DNA of 64,000 nt from Rapana venosa (lineage: Eukaryota; Mollusca; Gastropoda; Neogastropoda; Muricidae): positions 11,315,020 to 11,379,019 of the forward strand of contig CM054145.1 in the NCBI GenBank assembly GCA_028751875.1. The letters are read 5' to 3'. Of the stretch, positions 40,691 to 51,479 are shown piece after piece. A model generated the notes under the pieces. The model worked only from the letters and a program-made list of their open reading frames with translations, did not search any database and was not told where the DNA came from. The translations under genes were made by a program, and so were the position numbers. Each line of letters begins with the position of its first letter. Position 1 is the first letter of the stretch.

Positions 40691-40847
40691 TCCCTAATCA
40701 GAGCAAGGGCTGAATGAAAAAATGTATGTAAATGCTGAGCTTTAGCCCTTGAAAACTAAAGCAAAGATACAATTTATTATTTTCTCTCTATCTCTTATGC
40801 ATTATACATTTCTTTGTTGACTCACTTTTGCGTTTACTCATGTGCAG

Positions 40848-40975
40848 TGTGTGTGTATGTGTGTGTGCACGCGCGCGTTCCTACGTGCGTTCGTGCTCGC
40901 GTGAGCGCATGTGTGTGTGTGTGAGTGTATGTGCGTGCGTTCGTGCGTACGTGTATGCGTTCGTGCGTGCATGCG
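40848..40975. repeat. alternating GT/GC repeat
   Basis: Degenerate (GTGC/GTGT/CGTG)n, mostly alternating purine-pyrimidine, potentially Z-DNA. Confidence 0.8.
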
Positions 40976-41194
40976 TAGCAACACGTCCATTTTGCATTGA
41001 TTCGCTATTTTCTTTGGTGTATATTCCTTCTGTTTCCCTTCTAAAATTGCGTTTCTGTGTTGAAAACTTGTCATTATTATATTAGCATTTAATTTTGAAT
41101 ATTCAATTCACTTTCACAGAGCTGGGTGAAAACAAAGCATTACTGTCAATTTGCTGATCACATTACCCTTCTGGAAAACAATCATTTTTCCCGT

Positions 41195-41221
41195 TTGCTC
41201 TCTCTCTCATCTCTCTCTCTC

Positions 41222-41292
<71 letters not shown>
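41195..41292. repeat. (CT)n microsatellite
   Basis: A long CT array with occasional CAT interruptions on its left side. It abuts the head of a SINE. Confidence 0.95.
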
Positions 41293-41295
<3 letters not shown>

Positions 41296-41297
41296 TC

Positions 41298-41478
41298 TTC
41301 AATAGCCTGGTGGTTAGAGTGATGTGCTCGTGATCTGACCCGGGTCCTCTTTCAAGAGGATATTTTTCCTCTGGAGTTAACATCAGTGCCGACTCCACTC
41401 CCCCCAAAGTCCTTCAGATGAGACTATAAACCGAGGTCCCGTGTGCGCACGCACCCAGAACATCTTGCGCGCACATGT
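41298..41478 (+). mobile_element. SINE, head and core
   Basis: A tRNA-like head TAGCCTGGTGGTTAGAGTGA with GATCTGACCCGGGTCC, then TTCAAGAGGATATTTTTCCT, GTCCTTCAGATGAGACTATA, AACCGAGGTCCCGTGTGCGC and ACATCTTGCGCGCACATGTT. It shares the core with the SINE at 52782-53127. Its 3' half is replaced by the pyrimidine tract. Confidence 0.75.
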
Positions 41479-42104
41479 TAAAACCCCTTCCTTTTCCCCA
41501 TCTTTCGCTCTCCTTCCCCTTCTTTCCCTTTCCTTCTCTTTCCTTCGTTTCCTTTCTTTGCCTTTCTTTCCTCTCTTTCCCTTTCCTTCCCTTTGCTTTC
41601 TTTCCCTTTCTTTCCTAATCAATCCATTTACTTCCCTTCCTTTCTTTCCCATGCCTTCCCTTTTCCTTTCTCTCCTTTCCAACCCTTTACTTTCTTTCTT
41701 TTTCTTTACTTTTTCTTTCCCTTTTCTTCCTATTTTTACCCCTTTCCTTCCCTTTTCTTTCTTTCCTTCCCTTTCTTTCCTTTCCTTTCTTTCTTTCCCC
41801 GCTTCCCCTTCCCTTCTTTCCCCTTAATCGCCTTCCCTTTTCTCTCCCTTTCCTTTCCTTCCCTTCCATTTCCTGTCTTTCCCTTCTTTCCCTTCCCTTC
41901 CCTTTCCTGTCTTTCCCTTTCTCTTTCCTTTCTTTCCCTTCCCTTCCCTTTCCTGTCTTTCCCTTTCTCTTTCCTTTCTTTCCCTTTCCTTACCTTTCCT
42001 TTACGTTTCTTCCCTTTCCCATCAGTTCCTTTTCATTTTTTCCCTTTCCTTTCCTTTTCCCCTATCCTTCCCTTTTCTTTCTTTACCCTTTCTTTCCCTT
42101 CTTT
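41479..42104. repeat. long homopyrimidine tract (CCTTT)n
   Basis: About 625 bp of almost pure C and T (CCCTTTCCTT-type units) on the plus strand. Long Ser/Phe/Leu/Pro open frames arise from composition only. Such tracts can form triplex (H-)DNA. Related tracts are at 44778-45177 and 52101-52160. Confidence 0.95.
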
Positions 42105-42129
42105 CTGTAACGGGGTGGTAATAGATTAC
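42105..42129 (+). mobile_element. TRIM-like LTR family A, left end
   Basis: TGTAACGGGGTGGTAATAGATTAC resembles the start of family-A LTRs (TGTGACGGGACAGTAATTAG). It is cut at the target site of LINE-B (AATAGATTAC, 42120-42129). Confidence 0.65.
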
Positions 42130-44489
42130 CAACACCTTATACCCCCACAAGACATCAAGAAGAACGACGTGGCACTCACCAAATGGAAAGACACATAACC
42201 AGATTGACTACATCTTGGCCCCCAAACGATTTAAGTCGAGCATCAACAAAGCCCAGACAAGAAGTTTCCCTGGCGCTGATATTGGCAGTGACCACGACAT
42301 GGTACTCATGACCCTACAGATCAAGCTGAAGACCAAGAACCAGAAGAGAAATCCCCGTTTGCGGTTCAACATGGAAAAGTGAAGGACCCCGAAGTCGCTG
42401 AAATCTTTAAAGCTGAGATAGGGGGCAGATTTGCAGCATTGAATTTCCTCCAAGATGACATCAACAACCTCACTGAGACCTTCAGCAAGGACCATTCAGG
42501 AGACAGCGCTGGAGATCCTTGGGAAAAGAGAGGAAAAAGAACCAACCGTGGGTTACCAAACGATATCCTGGACCTGTGCGACCAACGTAGGGGGCTAAAG
42601 CCAGTGAAGAACAAAACCCCAGAAAAGGCCGAAAAGTATAGAACAGTCAACAGGTCAATCAAGAAGAAGATGACTGAGGCCATGGGGAACTGGATGTCAG
42701 AACAATGCTCCAAGGTTGAGAAGGCAATGGCGAAAGGAGACAGCAAGAGGCGTACCAGACCATCAAGGTACTAACCAAGTCCAGCAGCCAAAGACCTCCG
42801 TTATTGAAGACAAAGAGGGGTCAGTCCTTACAGAGAGTGCCACTATCATGAAGAGATGGACAGAATATTGCAGAGACCTGTACAACTACAAGCTGAAGGC
42901 TGATCCGAACAAACTTCACGAGCAAGATCCCAGACCATCAGATCCTGAAAGCACACAGGTGCTGGAGGAAGGGGTAGAAGAAGCAGTAAGATCCCTGAAA
43001 GGAGGCAAGTCACCAGGGATTGACAACATCCCGGCTGAGCTCATCAAGAACGGAGGCCCAGAGATGCATTAACAATCATCTGCCAACGCATCTGGACTAG
43101 CAAAGAGTGGCCTGAACAGTGGACCCAATCCATCATAGTTCCACTTCCAAAGAAGGGAGACCTGAAGAAGTGCCAAAATTACAGAACAATCAGTCTGATA
43201 AGCCATCCAAGCAAAGTTATGCTACGCATTGCCTTGAACAGACTGAAACCACAAGCAGAAGAAATCCTATCAGAAGAACAGGCATGATTCAGACCAGGTC
43301 GAAACACTGTCGAGCAGATCTTCAACATCAGAATGCTCATAGAGAAGCATCTCCAACATCAGCTACAGCTCTACAACAACTTCATTGACTTCAAGAAGGC
43401 CTTCGATCGAGTGTGGCAAGAAGCTCTGTGGCAAGTCATGAGAGACTATAGCTTCAACGAGGACCTGATTCAAGTCATCCAGGCGCTGTATGACAGCTCC
43501 CACAGTGCAGTCCTCATGGGTGGAGAAATCGGGGAGTTCTTCCAGACTTCAGTTGGAGTTCGACAAGGCTGCCCGCTATCCCCCGTTCTTTTCAACGTGT
43601 TCTGGAGAACATCATGCAGGAGGCCTCCTTGGCTTCAAGACCACAATCACAATAGGAGGAAGGCCAGTCTGCAATCTTCGATTCGCAGACGATATTGATC
43701 TCATGGGCCGCAGTGAAGAGAACTCCAGGATCTCACCACCAGATGGAAAACATCAGCCAATGCCCACGGTATGGAGATCAGCACGGAAAAGAGCAAGATC
43801 CTAGTGAACAGTACCACACCGACCACTCCCACCAGCATCAAGATGAGTGGCGAGACACTAGAGGAGGTGGAAACTTTCAAGTACCTTGGAGCAGTCTCAC
43901 CAAAGAAGGCACGAGCACACAAGAGGTGAAGATCAGACTTGCTGTGGCACTCTCCTCCATGACTAAGCTGGCGAAAGTGTGGAGAAACCACAACATCAGA
44001 ACCCACACTAAGGTCAGACTCTACAAGGCACTCGTCATATCCATTGCCTTGTACAGCTGTGAAGCATGGACACTTACTGCCGATTTAGAACGTCGCATTC
44101 AAGCCTTTGAGATAAGTGCCTCAGGCGGATCCTGAACATCACCTACAGAGACCGCAAAACCAATGACTACGTCTGGCAGCAGATCGAGGCACTGGCTGGC
44201 AAACAAGAACCATTGCTAGATACAGTCAAACGGAGGAAACTGAAGTGGTTTGGCCACACAACAAGGCATAACAGCCTGTCAAAGACAGTCCTGCAGGGAA
44301 TGGTGGAAGGAGCAAGGAGGCAGGGACGACCACGAAAAAGCTGGATATCCAACATCAAGGAGTGGACCGGCCTCACTGTACCAAGCCTCCTGAAAACAGC
44401 CCAGGACAGAACCATTTGGCGGTCCACTTGCAGCGTCCGTGCGGGTACCCTAACGGTTGTCCCGACCAAGGGATGAGTGAGAGTGAGTG
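42130..44489 (+). mobile_element. LINE-B copy 1, 5'-truncated, 10-bp TSD
   Basis: AATAGATTAC is duplicated at 42120-42129 and 44490-44499. Readable parts are the EN C-terminus (MGSDHD-type: IGSDHDMVLMTLQIKLKTKN), RT fingers (SIIVPLPKKGDLKKC region, about 43130), motif A NNFIDFKKAFDRVWQEALWQ (43375), motif B GVRQGCPLSPVLFN (43555) and motif C LRFADDID (about 43675). Then come thumb sequence and a C-terminal KWFGHTTRHNSLSKTVLQGM (44233). Defects include a TGA in EEQA*FRPGR (43284-43286), a one-base loss at GTTCTGGAGAAC (near 43602) and indels near 43720-43750. The second copy is at 62404-64000 (-). Confidence 0.9.
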
Positions 44490-44588
44490 AATAGATTACT
44501 GTCAATCAGAGCGACGTGTTACTATTTGGGGACACACCTGCAAATTGTGCAGCTCTCTGTTTCGTTGGGCGGTGTTTGAAACAATCCC
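44490..44588 (+). mobile_element. TRIM-like LTR family A, right part
   Basis: After the second target duplication the LTR resumes: TCAATCAGAGCGACGTGTTA, CTATTTGGGGACACACCTGC, CTCTGTTTCGTTGGGCGG. It is truncated before the U5 landmarks by a SINE. Confidence 0.7.
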
Positions 44589-44735
44589 TTCAAGAGGAAT
44601 TTTTCCTCTGAAGTTGACATCAGTGCCGGACTCCACTCCCCCCAAAGTCCCTCGGATGAGATTATAAATTGAGATCCCATGTGTGATTGCACACAGAACA
44701 TCCCAGGTGTCTAGCTGTGCCTTGTACAGAGGCTG
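44589..44735 (+). mobile_element. SINE core fragment
   Basis: TTCAAGAGGAATTTTTCCTC, ATCAGTGCCGGACTCCACTC, CCCTCGGATGAGATTATAAA match the SINE at 41298-41478 closely but without the head. It is followed by pyrimidine-rich DNA. Confidence 0.75.
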
Positions 44736-44777
44736 TGATTTGTGCAGAGATGGGACATGAACAATGTCCTCACTGTT

Positions 44778-45177
44778 ACATTTGCTTTCCTTTCTTTTCC
44801 TTACCTTTTCTTTCCTTTCCTTCCCTTCCCTTTCTTTAAAAAAAATCTTTTTGATTGGCACAGATATACAGTTCAAAGCAAACAAATTAATTTTTCATCC
44901 TGACAACATTACATCATTTCCATTTTACAGGCATACAAGGCTACTAGCTACACATTCCCTTTCTTTCCTATCCCTTCATTTTTCTTTCTTTTCCTTTCCC
45001 ATTTTTTACTCCTTTTCTTTGCTTTCTTTCCTCTTGTTCTTTCCCTTTTCTTACCTTTGTTTTCCTTTTCTTTCCCTTTTATTTCTTTCCCTTTTCTTCC
45101 TCTCTTTCCATTTTCTTTCTTTTCCTTTCCTTTCTTTCTATTCCCTGTCTTTCCCCTTCTTTCCTTTCCTTTCATTC
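44778..45177. repeat. homopyrimidine tract, interrupted
   Basis: (CCTTTCCTT)n-type tract with a non-repetitive interruption at about 44840-44950. It ends exactly where the gypsy LTR begins (TGTAG at 45178). Confidence 0.9.
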
Positions 45178-45361
45178 TGTAGTAATATCATTGGAGCTTG
45201 CTGAACTTACCTAATTTGACCTTGAACTGAGAGTTATCTTTCTTCCATTTAGTAACCGTTTCATTTTACTCGACAATCTTTTCTTAGTCACATTAAAATT
45301 CAGAAACTAACTAGAAGACTGTGTCAGGTAATTGGGTTGTGAGCTACACATTGTTGTAACA
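45178..45361 (+). mobile_element. LTR of gypsy element 2, plus strand
   Basis: Starts TGTAGTAATATCATTGGAGC and ends near TTGTTGTAACA, about 184 bp. The minus-strand copy at 51226-51357 shares TGAACTTACSTAATTTGACC, TTGAACTG and TTAGTAACCGTTTCATTT. Confidence 0.75.
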
Positions 45362-45365
45362 CTAA

Positions 45366-45380
45366 ATTGGTGACCCCGAC
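45366..45380 (+). other. primer-binding site of gypsy element 2
   Basis: TTGGTGACCCCGAC follows the LTR. It is the same as the site after the Gmr1-like LTR (29571) except near its end. Confidence 0.75.
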
Positions 45381-45397
45381 ACCAAAACAAAGCAAAC

Positions 45398-45590
45398 ATG
45401 GCTCAAGGTTTTCTAGCTGACTTGGCAACTCAACTGCAGACTTTTAATGCTCAATACAGTCACGTCAACGCTGTTTCCATCAAACTTCCAGAATTTTGGA
45501 CCAAGTCGCCAGAAGTGTGTTTTGCCAGGGTGGAAGCACAGTTTGGTACCAAAGGAATTATTTAAGACCAAACAAAATATGATTGCCAGG
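45398..45590 (+). pseudogene. gag N-terminus of gypsy element 2
   Basis: The ATG at 45398 follows the leader. MAQGFLADLATQLQTFNAQY, VNAVSIKLPEFWTKSPEVCF and ARVEAQFGTKGI are typical of the Gag start of invertebrate Ty3/gypsy elements. After a stop, DQTKYD still reads. The sequence then switches at about 45590 to the complementary strand of integrase. Only about 60 codons of gag remain. Confidence 0.8.
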
Positions 45591-46110
45591 CTGTAGCTGT
45601 GTCGATGTGAATGCCAAAGAGTTTGTTGCACTCATCCCAGAGGACTGAAGTGAACTGCTTTCCTCGATCTGAGGTAATGACTTCAGGAACACCAAACCTG
45701 GAAATCCAGTGATGTACAAGACCTGCTGCATAAGTAGAGGCATGGGCGTCAGGAAGAAGAATGGTTTCTGGTCACCAGGTGAAGCGGTCAATAATGGTAA
45801 AGAAGTAGGTCATACCTTGACTGGTTGGTAGTGGTCCTACAAGATCCACATGTAGACTGCGGAACCTGGTAGTTGGAGGAGGGCGTTCCACTAGGGGTGC
45901 TCGTGTGTGCCGATGAATCTTGGAGGACTGACAGGCATGTAAAGAATTTACACCATTTGCGAATGTCACGCTTCATGCCATGCCACACAAAGCATTGGAT
46001 GATGGCTTGTTGTGTGGGGCGAGCACCTGCATGTGAGAGCCCATGGATTTGGTCAAGCACTGGGTGAGTCCAGGAGTTTGGCAAAACTGGGCTTTGTTGG
46101 GTCAAACTGT
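45591..46110 (-). pseudogene. integrase N-terminal half of gypsy element 2
   Basis: On the minus strand: LDQIHGLSHAGARPTQQAII with HGMKRDIRKWCKF (HHCC domain), then HVDLVGPLPTSQGMTYFFTI (first catalytic Asp) with IDRFTW. In another frame come HWISRFGVPEVITSDRGKQF (second Asp) and IHIDTATA. It stops at about 45591, just before the catalytic Glu region. That missing part (NNGMVDCLHRQLQSALKE, with Asp where Glu is expected) lies at the far end, 52096. Confidence 0.85.
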
Positions 46111-46299
46111 TGTGTCAAACTGTGTCAAACAGTTGTTGTGTCAAACAGAATGTCCTGAAGTTTGAGGCCAGTGGTATCTGTGTGATAGAGTCCATTTCAC
46201 CAGACTGTACTTGATCTTGAGCAAGTTTGCTGAAATTGCCAACAGAGAAGTAGTTCTGTTCCTCACAGTTGGAGTTGATGCTTAAAGCATGAAAAAGTA

Positions 46300-47091
46300 T
46301 CAGCCACAGCATTGAACTTGCCCATGATGTACTTAATGTCAGTGGTGAACTCAGTCATGTAAGGGAGGTGTCTCTTTTGTCATGGAGAACATTCAGATTG
46401 GCTTCTGAGTGTGGCCACCAGTGGTTTGTGGTCAGTGTACCGTGTGAAATGCCATCCCTCCAAAAAGTGTCTTAAATGTTTGACAGCACTGTAGGTTGCC
46501 AGAAGTTCACGGTCAAAAGCACTGTATTTCTTCTCTGTTTCAGAAAGTTTTCAAGAGAAGAAAGTGAGAGGTACCCAGGACTGGCCCTGTTCCTGCTCAA
46601 GCTAAGCACCCACAGCAGAGTTGGAAGCATCCATTGTGAGACTTGAATGAGGATGAATGAGATGATGTAGAGGATGCCTTCTTTCAGAGCTTCTTTGGCT
46701 TTTTCAAACGCAGTTTGACAGGCCTCAGACCACTGAATAGTTTGTCCTTTACCACTTGCCTGAGCATGGAGCGGGGATAGAATGTCAGCAACATGTGGAA
46801 TGAAGCGATGGTAGTAGTTCATCATCCCTAGGAACCGTTGAAGGCCTGTGCGATCAGTGGGAGGAGCGCAGTCTTGAAGAGCAGCTGCTTGGTCTGAAAG
46901 TGGACATATCCCCTGAGCAGAGACACGATGGCCAAGGAAATCCAGCTCACTGACACTGAAGACACACTTGGATTTGTTCATCACCAGTCCCTTGGAAGAA
47001 AGGAGCTGGAACAAATCTGAGGTGTTCAATGTGTTCTTTGTGTGAGCGTTTGGCCACCAGGATGTCATCACTGTAGACAAAGTAAATGGTA
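46300..47091 (-). pseudogene. RT C-terminus and RNase H of gypsy element 2
   Basis: The RT active site YSDDILVA is readable on the minus strand at 47075-47050. Then LFQLLSSKGLVMNKSKCVFS, ELDFLGHRVSAQGICPLSDQ and LQRFLGMMNYYHRFIPHVAD follow in a 202-codon frame ending at 46472. RNase H is frameshifted. Order and sequence are those of canonical Ty3/gypsy pol (RT, RNase H, then integrase). The LINE-A copy at 47102 cuts it a few codons upstream of YSDD. Confidence 0.85.
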
Positions 47092-47101
47092 TATCTCGAA
47101 G

Positions 47102-50100
47102 ATCAGTCAGGTCAGGGGTCAGGGGTTTCTCTTGCTACTGGTAGCCATGTAAACCAGTACTACCTGTTCCATATTGGGGAGTTAACTCTGACCCAAAAAT
47201 ACCAATGACAATACTGGATCGTTTATCGCCCGGGTTAACAGGGAGCGCACCTTCTGTCTCCCATCAGAGCAGAGGTGAAAAGTATGCTACTGGTGGAACT
47301 CAAATCCCGCGGAAGAGAATACATTACCACGGCAACATGGAACATCAGAACACTTGCCCAAACAGGGGAACTACAAGAACTTACCCACGAACTGAAGAAG
47401 TACGCCTGGCACACAGTGGGCCTCTGTGAAGTACAGATGGAAGAATTTCGGTGAACATCTCATCGAAGATGGACATGTACTCTACTATAGTGGCGAATTC
47501 AACAAGCACACCACTGGTATGCTTCCTTGTCAACAAGAACATAAAAAACTCAGTGCGCGGGTGCTTCCCAGTAACCAGTCAACTCATAACATCCCCTCTC
47601 AACATCATGGTGGTATTAGCTTATGCACAAACAACAGATAATGATGATGAAGTAGTAGAGAAATTTTACATGTAACTCCAGGGCATCATCGACAAAGTTA
47701 TCAAGAAAGACATCCTGATCATTCAGGGAGGTTGGAATGCTAAGGTGGGCGCCGACGCACTGAAAGACTGGAGCCTATTCTGTGAACCCTGCTGTAATGC
47801 AGATACCATCAAGAGAGGACACCGACTACTGGAATTTGCCAGCTACAGCAACATGGTGCTTGCAAACACCCTTGGGAAGCACAAGGTATCACGACGCTGG
47901 ATGTGGCATGCACCCAATGGAACCCATCACAACCAGATCGACTATATACTGGTACAAAACCAGTTCAGATCTGGCATCAACAGAGCCAAGACGAGGACAT
48001 TGCCAGGTGCAGACATGGGCAGTGACCACGACCTGGTGCTCCTGAACTTCAGGATTTGATTGAAAAAGATCAGCAAGCCAAAGAACATCAGGCTAAAATT
48101 CAAACTAGAAAGATTGAAGGACCCTTCCATCGCAGAGTCCTTCCAACTAAAAATAGGCAGAAATATTGCTGCACTGCTTGCACTTCATAGGGATGCAGAG
48201 ACAATAATCAACAGCTTCAATGCAGTGACCACGGAAACAGCAAACAAACTACTTGGCAAACACCGCCATAAAAAAACAACCGTGGATCACAGATAGAATC
48301 CTGGATATGTGTGATAAATGAAGTGAACTGAAGTATGTTTGTCCGTCGTGTCCGACGATGACCTCCAAAACAGCAGAGGAGGCAGCAGAAATATAGTGGA
48401 AATGCCTTGCCCACAGTACATTCCCACTCTCTCGGCCAAGTGGGCATAAGGACAGTCAGCGTTGGAGATGTTCTCCAAAGGCCAACCAGCCCCCAGGGCT
48501 GCAGCACATAAGGACTGTGCGAGTCAAGCCTCCTAGTCAGAGAGTCATAGTCGATCACTAAAGACTAAGCTGTAAAGTGGAATTCCATGAGTGGGAAAGC
48601 CACTGGTCATACAGCCTCTCACTTTGCTGTTGCCCCCAGTGTCAATGGTTTAATCAAGAACTGTGATAAAGCCCAGGTGCTGATGGCACTGAAGAGTGTC
48701 AAGTATACAACAGGAGCAGGGGAATACAGAGAGATCAACAAAAAGATCAAGAAAGACATGTAAAAGGCCAAAGAAGAATAGATTGAGAAACAATGCTCAG
48801 ATATTGAAGAAAATTTGGCTAAAAAAACAGCAAAAGAGCCTATCAAATTGTAAAAGAGCCCACACAGCAGAAACAGGCAAGAATCAACAACATCTAAGAC
48901 AAAGACAGGAACTGCCTTACAGAAGAAAAAGATATATTTAACAGATGGACAGAGTACTGTTCAGAGCTCTACAACCATCAGACACAAGGTGACCCCAGCA
49001 TACTTAAAAATCAGGACTCGTCAGAGAATTCCTATCCTTCATGAAGAAGTTGAGGCAGCAATCATCAAATCACTTAAAAATGGGAAAGCTGGAGGTATTG
49101 ACAACATCTAAGCAAAGCTGATCAAACATGGGGGAATAACAATGATAGATATCCTCAAAAGAATTTGCAACAAGATCTGGCACATGAAGAGTGGCCAACA
49201 TCTTGGACCCAACCACTCATCATTACGCTCCACAAGAAAGGCAATCTACAGCAATGCCAGAACTATCAAACAATCAGCTTCGTAAGCCATGCCAATAAAG
49301 TAATGTTAAAAGTCATCTTGAGCAGACTTAAGCCACGGGTAGAAGAGTTCATCGCCGAAGAACAGGCAGGCGACCGCCCAAGCAGAAGTACCACAGAACA
49401 AATATTCAACCTGAGTTCTGTGTGAGAAATACAGCCAGCACCAACAGAAACTATACCACGTCTTCATAGTCTGCGAAAAGGTGTTCGACCGTGTATGGCA
49501 TGATGCATTATGGGCCACAATGAAGAAGTACAACATGGGACAAAGATCATCCAGACCATCAGAGAGCTATACGCAAAAGCCATCAGCACAGTGCTTGTCC
49601 AAGGCACGGTTGGAGAATGGTTCCATAGCTCAGTGGGAGTCCGTCAAGTCTGTCTCCTATCGCTGACACTGCTCAGTGTCTTCCTTGAGCACATGACTGA
49701 TGCCCTAGAAGATCACACTGGCACAGTCAGTATTGGAGGGCGGACAATCACCAACCTCAGGTTTGCCAAAGACATTGACACATTAGCAGGAAACGAACAG
49801 GAACTAGCCAACCTAGTGTACCACCTGGATGAAACATCCTCCACATAATACATGGAGATCAGTGCCGAGAAGACAAAACTCATGACAAACGGTGCCCAGC
49901 CAATCATTACCAAGATCACAGTCAGTGGAAAAGAACATGAGGTTGTAGATCACTTCAAGTACCTTGGAGCTATCATTACTGAATAAGGTTCAAAGACCAA
50001 AATCCTTGCAAGAACTGCATAAACAGTAGCAGCAATGGTGAAGCTCAATACCATCTGGAAAGACTGAAACATCTCTCAGGACCAAGGTCAAGCTACTGCA

Positions 50101-50557
50101 TGCATTGATCGTCTCCACATACCTGTATGCATGCGGATCCTGGACATTGAATGCAGATCTACAAAGAAGGATCCAGGCTTTGGAGATGAGACGCATCAAA
50201 AGACTCCTTGGCATTTCATACGCTGACCACATTACCAACGAAGAAGTCCGACAAACCATCACCCAACAAGTAAAACAGTATGAAGACCTGCTGACCACAG
50301 TCAAGAAAAGTAAGCTCAGATGGTATGGACATGTGACAAGATCAGATGGGCTCTCCAAGACCATACTGCAAGGAACAGTACAGGGGAAGAGAAAGCGAAG
50401 CAGGCTGAAGAAGAAATGGGTGACAATATCTCTGAATGGACAGGGAAGAGCTTCTCCACAACCCAGGTACTTGCCCACAACCATTCCAACTCGTGCAACA
50501 TTTGTCACTGCAGAGCTCTATGACCCTTGAAGGGGTTATGGGAGCAGACGAGATGAG
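47102..50557 (+). mobile_element. LINE-A copy 3, with probable 11-bp TSD
   Basis: ATATCTCGAAG (47091-47101) and ATATCTCAAAG (50558-50568) flank it and differ at one base. The element has the LINE-A start (CTACTGGTAGCCATGTAAAC at 47135) plus about 33 extra 5' bases, EN blocks (HNQIDYILVQNQFRSGINRA, MGSDHDLVLLNFRI), RT motif A FDRVWHDALWATM, motif B GVRQVCLLSLTLLSVFLE (QGC altered to QVC), and motif C LRFAKDIDTLAG (FADD altered to FAKD). Thumb and MVW/RWYGHVTRSDGLSKT follow. Stops are frequent. A 354-bp insert (48334-48687) lies between EN and RT. Confidence 0.87.
48334..48687. mobile_element. unidentified 354-bp insertion with 7-bp TSD
   Basis: ACTGAAG is duplicated at 48327-48333 and 48688-48694. 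LINE-A copy 2 lacks this segment at the matching point (near 23888). It begins TATGTTTGTCCGTCGTGTCC. It has no coding region or other copy in this window. Size and TSD fit a SINE or other short retroposon. Confidence 0.7.
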
Positions 50558-51225
50558 ATATCTCAAAGAATGCCATCCATGAGTCGTTAGAAAAGCTTGA
50601 GCAGTATTCTTGAGTCTAAAGGGCATGCAAAGAAACTCCCAGAGTCCAAAAGATGTGATGATATCTGTCTTTGCAACTGAAGTTGGTGCCATAGGAATTT
50701 AATGGTAGCCCCTGACCAGATCAATCTTGGCGAAGATTTTGCACCCTGTGTGGATGCAGTTAAAATCTTGAATATGAGGCAAGGGACAGCGATCATCTTT
50801 CGAAACAGCATTCAGTTGTCTACAATCTCCACAAGGTCGCCACTAGCCTCCCGCTTTGGGAACCACATGGAGGGATGAAGACCATGGTGAGTTGGACCGA
50901 CAGATGATGCCCATCTGTTCCATCTTCAAGCATTCAGCTTTTGCAGTGGCTAACTTCTCTGGATTCAGGTGTCAAGCATGAGCATTGGCTAGTGATCCAT
51001 GTGTAATGATGTGATGCTCCACACCATGTTTATTGATGGTAGAATCAAAGCGTGGTGTCAGTAACTCTGGAAACTGATGGAGAAGGTCAGAGTATTCATT
51101 GTGTGGGTGACCTGATAAGCTAGCAAGGGTCAGGAGAAAATCAGTGCTTTTGAGGGAAACAGAGGCATTATCCAGATTCCTTTAGGTCAATGACAAATTC
51201 ATGAGTGATGGAAAAATCAGTACCT
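50558..51225 (-). pseudogene. protease remnant and RT N-terminus of gypsy element 2
   Basis: On the minus strand across frames: THEFVIDL (possible end of protease), LLHQFPELLTPRFDSTINKH, KMEQMGIICRSNSPWSS, KIDLVRGYH (motif A Asp, with a stop after it) and VAKTDIITSFGLWEFLCMPF. It then meets LINE-A at 50557. Gag and most of protease, which should lie between the LTR at 51226 and this point, are absent. Confidence 0.8.
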
Positions 51226-51357
51226 CGAGAAAAAAATGAAACGGTTACTAAAATCAATAAGGGAAACGATCCTTAAACCATAGTAACATGGACGAAAGAT
51301 AACTCCAGTTCAAGGTCAAATTACGTAAGTTCAGCGAGCTCCGACAATATTGCTACA
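51226..51357 (-). mobile_element. LTR fragment of gypsy element 2, minus strand
   Basis: On the minus strand TGTAGCAATATTGTCGGAGC starts right after a polypurine tract. It matches the LTR at 45178 for about 130 bp (with ~35 bp extra in the middle), then stops at TTTTTTCTCGAG and joins protease/RT sequence. It sits between integrase C-terminus and RT, that is in the middle of the inverted block. Confidence 0.75.
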
Positions 51358-51377
51358 TTACCTCCTTCCCACAGGAG
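51358..51377 (-). other. polypurine tract of gypsy element 2
   Basis: On the minus strand GGGAAGGAGGTAA lies immediately before TGTAGC. It fits the canonical position between integrase and 3' LTR. Confidence 0.75.
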
Positions 51378-51479
51378 TACAATTATGTAGCGAAATGTTT
51401 CACAACCTTGAAACAGCAAAACTTAAATCAGAGTAATTGAAATCTTGGTGGTAGGTGCGAAACGTGGCCAGGGCAAGTT

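Noticed and set aside
41441..42198. Long open frames rich in Ser, Phe, Leu and Pro
   Set aside because: They are translations of a homopyrimidine tract; composition alone keeps them open.
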